Shown here: positions 1 to 8,128 of the stretch, piece by piece | How positions within the stretch are numbered: the stretch's first letter is position 1 | How the letters are laid out: every line of letters begins with the position of its first letter | DNA from: Bacteroidales bacterium UBA3816 | GTDB lineage: Bacteria > Bacteroidota > Bacteroidia > Bacteroidales > P3 | Direction: 5' to 3' | NCBI GenBank assembly: GCA_002368955.1 | Contig: DFDY01000022.1 | Location: forward strand, 1-23,205 | Length of the DNA stretch: 23,205 bases | Notes under the pieces: generated by a model | Databases searched by the model: none | What the model was told of the DNA's origin: nothing | Seen by the model: only the letters and a program-made list of their open reading frames with translations | Position numbers and translations under genes: made by a program

Positions 1-49
1 CCTAAAATTTGTCCATTAGCCCGAATATACACAGCGTAAGACAGCGTCG

Positions 50-1708
50 GTGCGCAATGCACCTGACACCCTTTCAACACTCTTGTTAACCATCAACAGT
101 AGCACGGCAAGCATGGAGTCTGCCACCGCGTGCGACAGTTATACTTGGCACGGCAACACTTATACTACTTCAACAAACACGCCCACCTATAGTACAAACA
201 ATGCCGTCGGTTGCGACAGCACGGTAACCCTCCACCTGACTATCAACCACAGCAGTTCAAGTGACACCACGGCTACGGCTTGCGACAGCTTTACTTGGTG
301 GAACACGAATTACACCAATAGCACAAATGGGGCTACACACGTGTTGACCAATGCGACTGGCTGCGACAGCACGGTTACACTCCATCTGACCATCAATCGC
401 AGCACAACAGGCATTGATTCGGTAACCGCGTGCGACAGCTATACGTGGCACGGCAACACTTATACTACTTCAACAAACACGCCCACCTATAGTACAAACA
501 ATGCCGTCGGTTGCGACAGCACCGTGACCCTGCACCTGACTGTCAACCACAGCAATTCGGGCGACACCTCGGCTACGGCTTGTGACAGCTTCAGTTGGTG
601 GAACACGAATTACACCAATAGCACGGATGAGGCTACGCATGTGTTGACCAATGCCGCTGGCTGCGATAGCACCGTGACCTTGCACCTGACTGTCAATCAC
701 AGCAGTTCGGGCGACACCTCGGCTACGGCTTGCGACAGCTTCACTTGGTGGAACACGAATTACACCAATAGCACAAATGGGGCTACACACGTGTTGACCA
801 ATGCCGCTGGCTGCGACAGCACCGTGACCTTGCACCTGACTGTCAACCACAGCAGTTCGGGTGACACCACGGCTACGGCTTGCGACAGCTTCAGTTGGTG
901 GAACACGAATTACACCAATAGCACGAATGGGGCCACACATGTGTTGACCAATGCTGATGGCTGCGACAGCACCGTGACCTTGCATTTGACTGTCAATCAC
1001 AGTAACACCTCTCGGTTAGACGAGACGGTCTGCCAAGGGGACTCGGTTCTCTTTGGCGGCAGTTGGCTGCGAACTGGCGGTGTCTATGCCGACACGCTAC
1101 GCACAGCTCTGGGGTGCGACTCGGTGGTTGTGCTGACGCTCACGGTCAATCCCGTCTCGGAGAGTACATTCTTCGACACTGCCTGCGACAGCTACACATG
1201 GCACGACAGTACCTACACTGCCTCTACTCTCAATTCGCAATTCTCAACGCTCAATTCCCAAGGCTGCGACAGCATCATCCACCTGGCCCTGACGGTGAAC
1301 TACAGCACTCGCGACACGATTGCCGACTCGGCAGCAGGCAGCTACACTTGGCTTGGAAACACATACACCGAGAGTGGCGACTACCTCTATGAGGGGCAGA
1401 CAGTTGCTGGCTGCGACAGTGTGGTTGTGCTGCGCCTGACCATCACCCAAGTGGGCATTTCGGCACCCAACAGCCTTGGGGGTATCCGAGTCTATCCTAA
1501 TCCCACCCGAGGCCTGATTACCATCGAGGGCCAGCAAATGGAAGGAGTGGAGGTATTTGATGCCGCGGGGCGCAGGGTGGCGGGGTTCGACTTTGAAGGC
1601 CGCACCTCAAAGACAAGTATCGACATACACCACTTGCCCGCAGGGGTGTACACGCTTCGCATCGGCCTTGCGGACGGCCATGCCGTAAGACGTATGCTTA
1701 AGCGGTAG
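50..1708 (+). CDS. T9SS-sorted repeat surface protein, 5' incomplete
   Basis: The frame is open from codon 20 and the first usable start is a GTG at 50; an in-frame TAG lies at 17-19. The product is a string of about nine 49-50-residue modules, each with an ACDS(Y/F)(T/S)W motif and ending GCDSxVxLxLTVN. It closes with a C-terminal type IX secretion sorting domain from about residue 468: GIRVYPNPTRG near the beginning, LPAGVYTLRI near the end, and a basic KR terminus. Such proteins are exported by Sec, cross the outer membrane by the T9SS and stay on the surface. No signal peptide is visible, and a T9SS cargo needs one, so the real N-terminus is missing: cut by the window or contig edge, lost by frameshift, or a decayed copy. 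Modules 1-6 are nearly identical; modules 7-9 are diverged. Function, perhaps adhesion, is inferred only. Confidence 0.8.
   Translation: MRNAPDTLSTLLLTINSSTASMESATACDSYTWHGNTYTTSTNTPTYSTNNAVGCDSTVTLHLTINHSSSSDTTATACDSFTWWNTNYTNSTNGATHVLTNATGCDSTVTLHLTINRSTTGIDSVTACDSYTWHGNTYTTSTNTPTYSTNNAVGCDSTVTLHLTVNHSNSGDTSATACDSFSWWNTNYTNSTDEATHVLTNAAGCDSTVTLHLTVNHSSSGDTSATACDSFTWWNTNYTNSTNGATHVLTNAAGCDSTVTLHLTVNHSSSGDTTATACDSFSWWNTNYTNSTNGATHVLTNADGCDSTVTLHLTVNHSNTSRLDETVCQGDSVLFGGSWLRTGGVYADTLRTALGCDSVVVLTLTVNPVSESTFFDTACDSYTWHDSTYTASTLNSQFSTLNSQGCDSIIHLALTVNYSTRDTIADSAAGSYTWLGNTYTESGDYLYEGQTVAGCDSVVVLRLTITQVGISAPNSLGGIRVYPNPTRGLITIEGQQMEGVEVFDAAGRRVAGFDFEGRTSKTSIDIHHLPAGVYTLRIGLADGHAVRRMLKR
131..1015 (+). 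repeat. Six tandem 150-bp coding repeats
   Basis: The string TGYGACAG recurs at 131, 281, 431, 581, 731 and 881, an exact 150-bp period. Units come in two kinds: type A (TWHGNTYTTSTNT) at units 1 and 3, and type B (WWNTNYTNST) at units 2, 4, 5 and 6, giving the order A-B-A-B-B-B. Units of the same type are almost identical at DNA level, including silent sites, which points to recent amplification or gene conversion. Such repeats are a hotspot for copy-number change and for assembly error. Confidence 0.93.
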
Positions 1709-1730
1709 TCGCCAACGCGTATGGCCTAAT

Positions 1731-1773
1731 GAAGAAAGATACCTACAGCCAAACGGTGTAGGTATCTTTCTTC
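1731..1773. terminator. Bidirectional terminator between convergent genes
   Basis: A perfect 17-bp stem (1731-1747 with 1757-1773) closes a 9-nt loop. On the plus strand it runs into TTCTTTTT; on the minus strand the stem end is itself U-rich. It lies between the convergent surface-protein gene and the phosphatase gene and can serve both. Confidence 0.88.
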
Positions 1774-1800
1774 TTTTTGCAAGGTCGGGATGGATAGGGT

Positions 1801-2961
1801 CTAATCGTAGAGCAGGGTCACCTCTTTGCCCATCAGGCGGAGGTTGGCGGCAAGGCGTTCCACCAGTTTCAGCTTCATGGTGGTGTCGATTTCGAGTCCG
1901 GTATGGGCGGTGTTGACACTCTGGCCAACGAAGAAATGGACATGGGTGGAGCGTTCGAAGAGGATGTCGGCCAAAAGCGAGGCACCGTCCTCTTTCTCAT
2001 AATACTTGGGGGTGAGGTCGGAGATAGAGACATATCTGTCCGACATTTCCAAGAGGCGACGCAGAGTGATGACTCCTTCGGTGACAAGGTCGATGCCGTC
2101 GATGTAGGCAATAGGGGGGATTTCGTGGTCGGGATAGTCTAACGAAGGACGCAGATGTTTGTGCAGGTAGCGTGCCACGATGTTGGAGCTGGTGCCACCG
2201 CAGACCACCTTCAGTCCGGGACCTTCCATATAGCGGGCCACATGCTCCTGATCTTGTTCCTTGTTGACAGGGGGACCCACCATAACGTTCACGTCTAGCC
2301 GTTGACGAATGCGGACGGCAGCCACAGTGGTGTCATCGCTGGGTTGGCCCTCATAAATCTCATTGCATGCCGATGCCAACACGCAGGCGGCAGCACGAGC
2401 TGACATATTATGGTTGAGATGGTGGTCTAGGTATTCTTTTATTTTCTCACGCGGCCAGCCGAAATTGAGTATCATGCCAATGCCGGCATGGATGGTTCCG
2501 TCGCTCATCACCATCACGATGTCGCCGTCTTCAAGGTTGAGCTCGCTCTTAAACACTTGGTTGCCGCAGACATCCAGTTCCTCTCGTTCGAAATCAACGG
2601 CCTGGCCGTTATGATAGTAGATGGCCTCGGGATTGTCAAACTCAAAGAGGTAACCATGACCCTGCCTGTTAACATGTATGACAGAGAAAGTGGAATAGGC
2701 TACGCCTCGCTCTTTGCAGACGGGAAGTGTTCTGATGATGGTAGAGACACACTCGGTGATGTCTATATCGTTGGACACCATGGTGCACAGAATCTTAGAT
2801 GTGAGGGTGGATAGGATGCTGGCTTTCACACCGCTGCCCAAGCCGTCGGCAAGGACAAGGGTGGTGTAATCGCCGTTGACGCTGCTCTCGACATGGTCGC
2901 CGCAGAGTTCCTCACCGATATGGTTGAGGGAGGTGTAGCCGGTTTCAAGACATAGTTCCAT
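1801..2961 (-). CDS. SpoIIE/PP2C-type serine/threonine phosphatase
   Basis: The 386-residue protein has an N-terminal PP2C/SpoIIE phosphatase domain (about 1-220). Its metal-binding acidic motifs are GDH at 21-23, LVLADGLGSG at 35-44, VMSDGTIHAG at 151-160 and SDDTT at 208-212. Residues 221-386 form a second domain with a Rossmann-like look (VVCGGTSSNIVARYL) that I do not recognise. The gene starts directly after the hydrogenase stop (0-bp gap), and its GGAGG ribosome site lies inside the hydrogenase 3' end, so translation is probably coupled. In group C3 [FeFe]-hydrogenase loci a phosphatase of this kind is the expected output of H2 sensing, probably dephosphorylating a serine/threonine of a partner protein. 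The substrate is not in this window. Confidence 0.85.
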   Translation of the reverse strand: MELCLETGYTSLNHIGEELCGDHVESSVNGDYTTLVLADGLGSGVKASILSTLTSKILCTMVSNDIDITECVSTIIRTLPVCKERGVAYSTFSVIHVNRQGHGYLFEFDNPEAIYYHNGQAVDFEREELDVCGNQVFKSELNLEDGDIVMVMSDGTIHAGIGMILNFGWPREKIKEYLDHHLNHNMSARAAACVLASACNEIYEGQPSDDTTVAAVRIRQRLDVNVMVGPPVNKEQDQEHVARYMEGPGLKVVCGGTSSNIVARYLHKHLRPSLDYPDHEIPPIAYIDGIDLVTEGVITLRRLLEMSDRYVSISDLTPKYYEKEDGASLLADILFERSTHVHFFVGQSVNTAHTGLEIDTTMKLKLVERLAANLRLMGKEVTLLYD

Positions 2962-4695
2962 CTACTCCTCCTTTTTGGCTGACTCCTGACGCAAAATCTT
3001 CTTGAGGTTGAGCAGCGCCACCTTGGTTTCTGCAGTGGTCTCGCCAAGGAGCGAAGCAATTTCCTGCGCCACACGCATTTGCTTCATGATGACCTCGTCG
3101 GTAGTTTCGATGGTCTCGTCACGCATACGTTCGAGACGTTTCTCATAGTTAACCTCATCGGTTACATCTTTCATTTGCCCAAAGAGTAGGTTCTGGTCTT
3201 TCATGTAGCAGATGGTGATGTCGACATAACGTTTAGTGCCAACAATGAATTGTTTGTGAACCTCTAGGTTTTTTTGCTGACTGTAGGCCAGATAGAAGTC
3301 GAGCGGTGGCATGAAATCTTTCAGGGGACGTGGTTTGAAGCCACGACTATCGCCTGGAATGTCGAGCATTTCCATGGCGGTGAGGTTGGCATCGACCACG
3401 TTGAGGTCGCCGTCGACCAGCAAGATGCCTTCGGGGCTGTTGTGGACGATGTCGTAGGCCATAGATTCAGCCTTCTTGCGCATATAGGGTAGGCACATCT
3501 CGATGTCGGCATAGCCATTGAGCACTGCCCAGGCTTTGCCGCGACAGCTGCGATAGCCACAGGCACCGCAGTTGAGTTCGTCTTCGGGTGTCATTTTGCC
3601 AGTGCGACGCAAAACCTCTTCTATCTCCTCGTCGGTAGCCTTGCGACTACGATTGAGCACCCGCGGGAACTGGTAAGAGAAGTCCACCGGAGCCTCCTCA
3701 TGGGGTCCGATAGTAGGATAGCTGTGTATGCCACGCGACTGGTATTGATGCATCTGCAACTTGGCCATGGTGGTGCCGCCTTGGGGCAGATGGCTGAAAG
3801 GGCCGTTGATACAACCACCTGGGCAAATATTGATTTCGATGAAGACCCCCTCGTAGTTATCGATATTCTCCAGTACTTCCATGGCACGTTTGGGGCCGTC
3901 GACCGACATATAGTGATAGCCCGATGGCAAGCTAGAAAAAGACTTAATGATGCCGTCGGTCACAGGATAGCCCTTTGCTTTGCAAACTTCCATAGGGACT
4001 GATTGCGACAGGTCATCACCAACAGAGTCCGCTTCATCCTTCACGTCGACCCTACTGTATTCAACGCCGAGAGACGAAAGTTCTTCGAAAGTAAGCACAG
4101 CTGCCACCTCACCCGATTCTGCCGCCTCGCGCTTCTTGGCCAAACAAGGGCCGATGAAAACCACTTCGGCATCGGGGTATTCGGCATGAAGGATGCGGGC
4201 ATGGGCCACCATGGGCGAAGCCACCGGAGCCAGATAAGGCAAGGCTTGGGGAAAGTATTCCTGCACCAAACGACATGCCGACGGGCAGGCGGTAGTGATG
4301 AAATTCTTCATAGTGCCCGTCTCTAATAATCGAGCATATTCATGGGTCACCCATTCGGCTCCGCGAGCTGTCTCTTCTGCATCATAAAATCCAATGGCTT
4401 TCAACGCCACGCGCAATGGCTCGAAACTAGAGAGACCAAGATTGGGTATAAAAGAAGGAGCCACACTGGCGATCAGTTTCTTACCCGAAGAAAGCAGTGA
4501 TTGTACCTTGGCCAAATCACTATGGACCAGTTTGGCATCTTGGGGGCAGACATGCATGCAACGACCGCAGAGAATGCAGCGGTCTTCTATGATTTGTGAG
4601 TGGTGGTCGGCAAAACTGATAGCTTTTACAGGGCACTCACGAAGACAAAGGTAGCAGTCTTTACACTGCACCTTCTTCAATTCCAAGTAGGGCAT
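2962..4695 (-). CDS. Sensory-type [FeFe] hydrogenase with PAS domain
   Basis: 577 residues. Domains in order: two [4Fe-4S] ferredoxin clusters (Cys 11/14/17/21 and 40/43/46/50); an H-cluster domain with the three signature loops (TTACPSAC at 134-141, GPCLAKK at 182-188, CPGGC at 291-295); a four-cysteine Fe-S domain (Cys 376/379/384/401); a PAS domain (about 412-515); and a C-terminal helical stretch likely to be a coiled coil. The H-cluster ligands Cys137, 184, 291 and 295 are all present. In the first loop (TSCCP in catalytic enzymes) the proton-transfer cysteine is Ala136, and the usual MPC of the second loop is GPC. Both changes are known from group C (HydS-like) sensory hydrogenases. With the PAS domain and adjacent phosphatase this indicates an H2 or redox sensor rather than a bulk H2 producer. 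Cytoplasmic. Confidence 0.9.
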   Translation of the reverse strand: MPYLELKKVQCKDCYLCLRECPVKAISFADHHSQIIEDRCILCGRCMHVCPQDAKLVHSDLAKVQSLLSSGKKLIASVAPSFIPNLGLSSFEPLRVALKAIGFYDAEETARGAEWVTHEYARLLETGTMKNFITTACPSACRLVQEYFPQALPYLAPVASPMVAHARILHAEYPDAEVVFIGPCLAKKREAAESGEVAAVLTFEELSSLGVEYSRVDVKDEADSVGDDLSQSVPMEVCKAKGYPVTDGIIKSFSSLPSGYHYMSVDGPKRAMEVLENIDNYEGVFIEINICPGGCINGPFSHLPQGGTTMAKLQMHQYQSRGIHSYPTIGPHEEAPVDFSYQFPRVLNRSRKATDEEIEEVLRRTGKMTPEDELNCGACGYRSCRGKAWAVLNGYADIEMCLPYMRKKAESMAYDIVHNSPEGILLVDGDLNVVDANLTAMEMLDIPGDSRGFKPRPLKDFMPPLDFYLAYSQQKNLEVHKQFIVGTKRYVDITICYMKDQNLLFGQMKDVTDEVNYEKRLERMRDETIETTDEVIMKQMRVAQEIASLLGETTAETKVALLNLKKILRQESAKKEE

Positions 4696-4711
4696 AGTAA
4701 GAAAACTATTA

Positions 4712-5011
4712 TTATTTCAGTAGGGGGAGTATAGTGGCAACGAAAACTTTCTCGGAATTCTCACCATTCATGTGGCTCAGGAGCAAGCCTGTCTCGGTAC
4801 GTTTCACCTGCTCGGTCTCCTGCACATCGGCATCGCCAAAGTCCTCCACGGCCACAGAAACACCCTGTAGGCAATTGCCCAGACAAAAACTAGCTTGGAG
4901 TTCTATTTTATCCTCAACATTATATTTTTTCACAAGTGACTTAAAGGCCTCGACCACATCGTAGGAACCCTTCAAATGGCAGGAACTGCCCACGCAGACT
5001 TTGATAACCAT
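4712..5011 (-). CDS. Thioredoxin-like [2Fe-2S] ferredoxin (NuoE-like)
   Basis: 99 residues of thioredoxin-like fold, with the four cysteines of a [2Fe-2S] cluster as CVGSSC (6-11) and CLGNC (43-47). This is the pattern of NuoE/HndA-type subunits and stand-alone 2Fe-2S ferredoxins. It is the first gene of the minus-strand operon and ends 16 bp before the hydrogenase start. In hydrogenase loci such proteins carry electrons to or from the hydrogenase; here it would link the sensor to the cellular redox pool (inferred). The ATG at 5011 is preceded by an AT-rich leader without a clear Shine-Dalgarno site, normal for this phylum. Confidence 0.85.
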   Translation of the reverse strand: MVIKVCVGSSCHLKGSYDVVEAFKSLVKKYNVEDKIELQASFCLGNCLQGVSVAVEDFGDADVQETEQVKRTETGLLLSHMNGENSEKVFVATILPLLK

Positions 5012-5045
5012 AATTATTAATATGTGTAGTGTGTTTTTTAGTTTG

Positions 5046-5053
5046 CAAAGATA
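5046..5053 (-). promoter_or_regulatory. Promoter -7 box of the hydrogenase operon
   Basis: On the minus strand TATCTTTG fits the Bacteroidota -7 consensus TAnnTTTG exactly. A TTGC at 5075-5078 lies at the right distance for the -33 box (consensus TTTG). The leader to the ATG at 5011 would be about 30 nt. Confidence 0.65.
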
Positions 5054-5332
5054 CTATTTTTTTTGAATAAAAAGGCAATCTGCACCCACTTTTAACACAG
5101 TTAGAAGTACAACTGCATAATTTACATTGGAATAAGAAAACCATTGCAACCACATTGAAAGTGCCTCCGCTAATTCAGAAAACACAATGTGTGCAAGAAA
5201 AAGCCATAAGAAAATACTAACTTGTGAAAACAAACTATTAGAGCATGTGAACCCGATAACATCTAAAACTTATCAACCCAAAGACCTTTATAACTCCACA
5301 AATCAAATATATCTAATATAAAAAAAAAGTTG
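5054..5332. other. Divergent intergenic region
   Basis: About 280 bp of AT-rich DNA between the divergently transcribed hydrogenase operon and the WG-protein/pyrC operon. Promoters for both sides lie at its ends. I see no gene, hairpin or obvious operator in the middle; a short reading frame on the minus strand (4941-5153) has no recognisable content. Confidence 0.5.
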
Positions 5333-5340
5333 TATCTTTG
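5333..5340 (+). promoter_or_regulatory. Promoter -7 box of the WG-protein/pyrC operon
   Basis: TATCTTTG matches TAnnTTTG exactly, 22 bp before the ATG at 5362. It overlaps the only upstream in-frame alternative start (TTG 5338), which supports the downstream ATG. No clear -33 TTTG is seen. Confidence 0.65.
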
Positions 5341-5361
5341 CAAATTCGAAAATATAGTACT

Positions 5362-6738
5362 ATGAAAAAATACATCTTTTTGCTCACGACCCTTTGCATG
5401 CTGACTGGCAGTGCGTTAGCACAGACCTTGGCCTTCGACGACGTCAACATGCTGTATGGTTACAAAAACAGTAACGGCATCTGGCAAATAGCTCCGAAGT
5501 ACCAGGTGGCCTTCGCTTTCCAACATCAAGACAGAAAATTTGCCGTGGTGAAGTACGACGGCCGCTGGGGCTGCATCGACCAGAATGGCAACATGATTGT
5601 ACGCAACATCTTTACCACTCAGGAAGAAGCCCAAGAGGCCGGCAACCATTGGTACAGTGCCGAAGAACCCGGCAAGTGGATCTACCCTGCCGAGAATCCT
5701 GCCACGCACAAATGGGGCTTTGTCAATTACTACGGCCAGTGGAAGTACGAGCCCGAATATGAAGGAGCTGGTAAATACTACGGCACCGACCCCATGAGTT
5801 TTGCTCCCGTCAAGTTGGAAGGCCGCTGGGGCTGTATCGATGCCAAGGGCATTCTGATTATCAACAATATCTTCGAGAGTATGAGCGATGCCGAGGAGGC
5901 CGGTCACCAATGGATTGTGGGTCGGCACTATGACACCTGGCGCATCTCCGTCACCAACCCCAAGAACGAGAACCAGTGGGGCATAGTCAACTATTTGGGC
6001 CGCTGGGTCGTCCAGCCCCAGTATGCCATGATTAGGCAGTTCCCTGGCGAACATAACTATATCTACACCCAAGCCCTTAAGGGCGGCCGCTGGGGCAACA
6101 TAGACCGCAATGGCAATGTCATCAGCGACTTCATATTCAGCAAAGAGAGCGACTGTGTTTATGCCCTCTCGCAGATTGAGCATGGCCGCGACATGGATGC
6201 CTGGCGCATTCCCGAGATGCGCACTGACACTAACCTCTGGGGATGGGTGAAGCCCGACGGCAGCTGGGCCATCCAACCTATCTATCTGGAAGTGTCCAAC
6301 TTCCCCAACGACACCGGACTCTTTGCCACGGCCAAGTGTGAGAACGGCCTCTGGGCCAGCATCCACGAGGATGGCCGTCTGCTGAGCAAGCCCGTCTTCA
6401 TCCTCTCTTCTGATGCCGCCAAAGCCGGAAAGCAATGGGACGACAATGAGAAAGGCATTGAAGAGGCCGAGCTAGGCCACTGGCTCTGGCCCATCCAAGA
6501 GGAAGGCACCGGCCACTGGGGCTATGTCGACTTCGAAGGCGAATGGGTCATCCTGCCCCGTCTGGAAGATGCCAAGCCCTTCATCAACACTTGGAACAAC
6601 CGCGTGGCTCCCGCCAAACAGGAAGGCCGTTGGGGGTGCATCGACCATACCGGCCAGTTTGTCGTCAAGCCCATCTATAACAACTCCGCCGACGCATACA
6701 TCGCTGCCCGCAACTGGAGCAACAAAAAGAAATTCTAA
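5362..6738 (+). CDS. Secreted WG-repeat protein
   Basis: From the ATG at 5362 the product is 458 residues with a clear Sec signal peptide (MKKYIFLLTTLCMLTGSALA, cleavage before Q). A longer frame from TTG 5338 exists, but that codon lies in the promoter. The mature part is five modules of about 85-90 residues, each with two WG-type motifs: an opening WG-V-x3-G-x-W and a GRWGCID-like motif about 40 residues on. The fourth module has LWASI in the second position. These are WG beta-rich repeats (WG_beta_rep family). Each module ends in a helical segment rich in Ala and acidic residues (SxxDAxxAG). Biochemical function is unknown for the family; periplasmic or outer-surface protein binding is a guess. 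It is the first gene of an operon with pyrC 49 bp downstream. Confidence 0.85.
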   Translation: MKKYIFLLTTLCMLTGSALAQTLAFDDVNMLYGYKNSNGIWQIAPKYQVAFAFQHQDRKFAVVKYDGRWGCIDQNGNMIVRNIFTTQEEAQEAGNHWYSAEEPGKWIYPAENPATHKWGFVNYYGQWKYEPEYEGAGKYYGTDPMSFAPVKLEGRWGCIDAKGILIINNIFESMSDAEEAGHQWIVGRHYDTWRISVTNPKNENQWGIVNYLGRWVVQPQYAMIRQFPGEHNYIYTQALKGGRWGNIDRNGNVISDFIFSKESDCVYALSQIEHGRDMDAWRIPEMRTDTNLWGWVKPDGSWAIQPIYLEVSNFPNDTGLFATAKCENGLWASIHEDGRLLSKPVFILSSDAAKAGKQWDDNEKGIEEAELGHWLWPIQEEGTGHWGYVDFEGEWVILPRLEDAKPFINTWNNRVAPAKQEGRWGCIDHTGQFVVKPIYNNSADAYIAARNWSNKKKF

Positions 6739-6787
6739 TAGTGAAGCGGACAATCTGCAACTACTTACCATTAACTAACCGTTTCGC

Positions 6788-8128
6788 ATGAACTATATCA
6801 TCAAGAACGGCACTGTTGTCAACGAGGGAACACTTGAACAGCGCGACATTTTCATTCATGAAGGAAAAATTGTGGAGGACGGCACTGCACTGAAGAGCCC
6901 TCAGTTGTTCGATGCCTCAGGTTGCTATGTGCTGCCCGGCATCATCGACACACACGTCCATTTCCGCGACCCAGGATTCCCTGACAAAGCCGACTTCGCC
7001 ACCGAAAGCCGCGCCGCCCTGGCCGGAGGCGTAACCTCAGTCATCGACATGCCCAACACCGACCCGCAAACCACCTCGCTCCAAACCCTTGAGGCCAAAG
7101 AGCAGATTGCCGAGCGCAAGAGTGCGGTCAACTACGGTTTCATGCTGGGTGCCACCAACGACAACATTCACGACCTGCTGGACCTCCCGGTCGAACGCTA
7201 TGCCGCCATCAAACTCTTCCTCGGCAGCAGCACCGGCAATATGTTGGTAAACAACCCCAAGGCCTTGGACCTCCTCTTTAAGGAGAGCAAGAAACTCATC
7301 GTGGCCCATTGCGAGAGTGAGGATATTATCCAAGCCAACCTGCGCAACTACAAGATGGAGTTTGCCGGCACCGACAAGGAGACCGCTGAGCTACATCCTA
7401 AAATCCGCAACACCGAAGCCTGCTTTGTCTCCACCTATAAAGCCGTGGAACGCGCTCGCCGCTATGGCACCCGCCTCCATGTGGCCCATGTCAGCACCGC
7501 TACCGAGCTCTCGCTCTTCAGCAACTATGAGTTGGAGCAAAAGAATATAACCGCTGAAGTCACCCCCAACCACCTCTGGTTCGACGACCGTGACTACGCC
7601 GCCCTAGGCAACCTTATCAAATGCAACCCCGCCATCAAGAGCAACGATGACCGCATCGGCCTCTGGGGCGGACTGGTGGACGGCCTCATCGACACCATTG
7701 CCACCGACCACGCCCCCCACACGTGGGAGAGCAAACAAAAACGCTATTTCGACGCCCCTGGCGGCATACCCAGCATCCAGCACTCGCTGCAAATGATGCT
7801 GGAGGGGTTCTTCAGTCCTGCTGCCACCGAGCGCGACGACCATACCGAGGTCCTTCAGGAATGGCTGCCCCTCCTCGTCACCAAAATGTGCCACAATCCT
7901 GCCCTCATCTTCGGCATCCATGGGCGAGGATTCCTCCGCCCCGGCTACATGGCCGACATCACCATCGTTGAGCCCGGCGAGACCCCCGTTACCAAAGAAC
8001 GTCTACTCTACAAGTGCGGCTGGAGCCCACTGGAAGGTCAGACTTTCCACACCCGAATCAAACAAGTGTTCCTCAATGGCATGCCAGCGGGCCAAAGCAC
8101 CGCCATGCCCCTCAAATTCGACAAATGA
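6788..8128 (+). CDS. pyrC: Dihydroorotase
   Basis: 446 residues, normal for the class I type. It catalyses the reversible cyclisation of carbamoyl-aspartate to dihydroorotate, the third step of pyrimidine synthesis, in the cytoplasm. The amidohydrolase signature DTHVHFRDPG (54-63) gives the first metal-binding histidines and the substrate arginine. Lys142 in IKLFLGSSTGNM is the likely carboxylated metal-bridging lysine. HCE at 174-176, HVAHVSTATE at 231-240 and the catalytic Asp in ATDHAPH (305-311) follow. All catalytic residues are present. The gene lies second in the operon, and its stop overlaps the next start by 4 bp (ATGA). Confidence 0.96.
   Translation: MNYIIKNGTVVNEGTLEQRDIFIHEGKIVEDGTALKSPQLFDASGCYVLPGIIDTHVHFRDPGFPDKADFATESRAALAGGVTSVIDMPNTDPQTTSLQTLEAKEQIAERKSAVNYGFMLGATNDNIHDLLDLPVERYAAIKLFLGSSTGNMLVNNPKALDLLFKESKKLIVAHCESEDIIQANLRNYKMEFAGTDKETAELHPKIRNTEACFVSTYKAVERARRYGTRLHVAHVSTATELSLFSNYELEQKNITAEVTPNHLWFDDRDYAALGNLIKCNPAIKSNDDRIGLWGGLVDGLIDTIATDHAPHTWESKQKRYFDAPGGIPSIQHSLQMMLEGFFSPAATERDDHTEVLQEWLPLLVTKMCHNPALIFGIHGRGFLRPGYMADITIVEPGETPVTKERLLYKCGWSPLEGQTFHTRIKQVFLNGMPAGQSTAMPLKFDK

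Noticed and set aside
470..1000. Long antisense reading frame over the repeats
   Set aside because: It repeats with the same 150-bp period as the sense gene and encodes no known protein pattern; it is a by-product of the repeat composition.
131..1015. Regular repeats resembling a CRISPR array
   Set aside because: The 150-bp period is fully coding with no short repeat/unique spacer structure; it is a protein repeat.
2962..4695. Reading the hydrogenase as an H2-evolving fermentative enzyme
   Set aside because: The proton-transfer cysteine is alanine and the protein carries a PAS domain with an adjacent phosphatase, which argues for a sensor.
5338..5361. Earlier TTG start for the WG protein
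   Set aside because: The TTG lies inside the TATCTTTG promoter box and would spoil the signal peptide; the ATG at 5362 fits better.
5416..6435. 339-codon minus-strand frame under the WG gene
   Set aside because: Antisense to a well-supported gene in GC-rich DNA, with no recognisable motifs.
8014..8124. Upstream extension of the lipoprotein frame
   Set aside because: It overlaps the end of pyrC and would place residues before a clean lipoprotein signal; the ATGA overlap at 8125 is the natural start.
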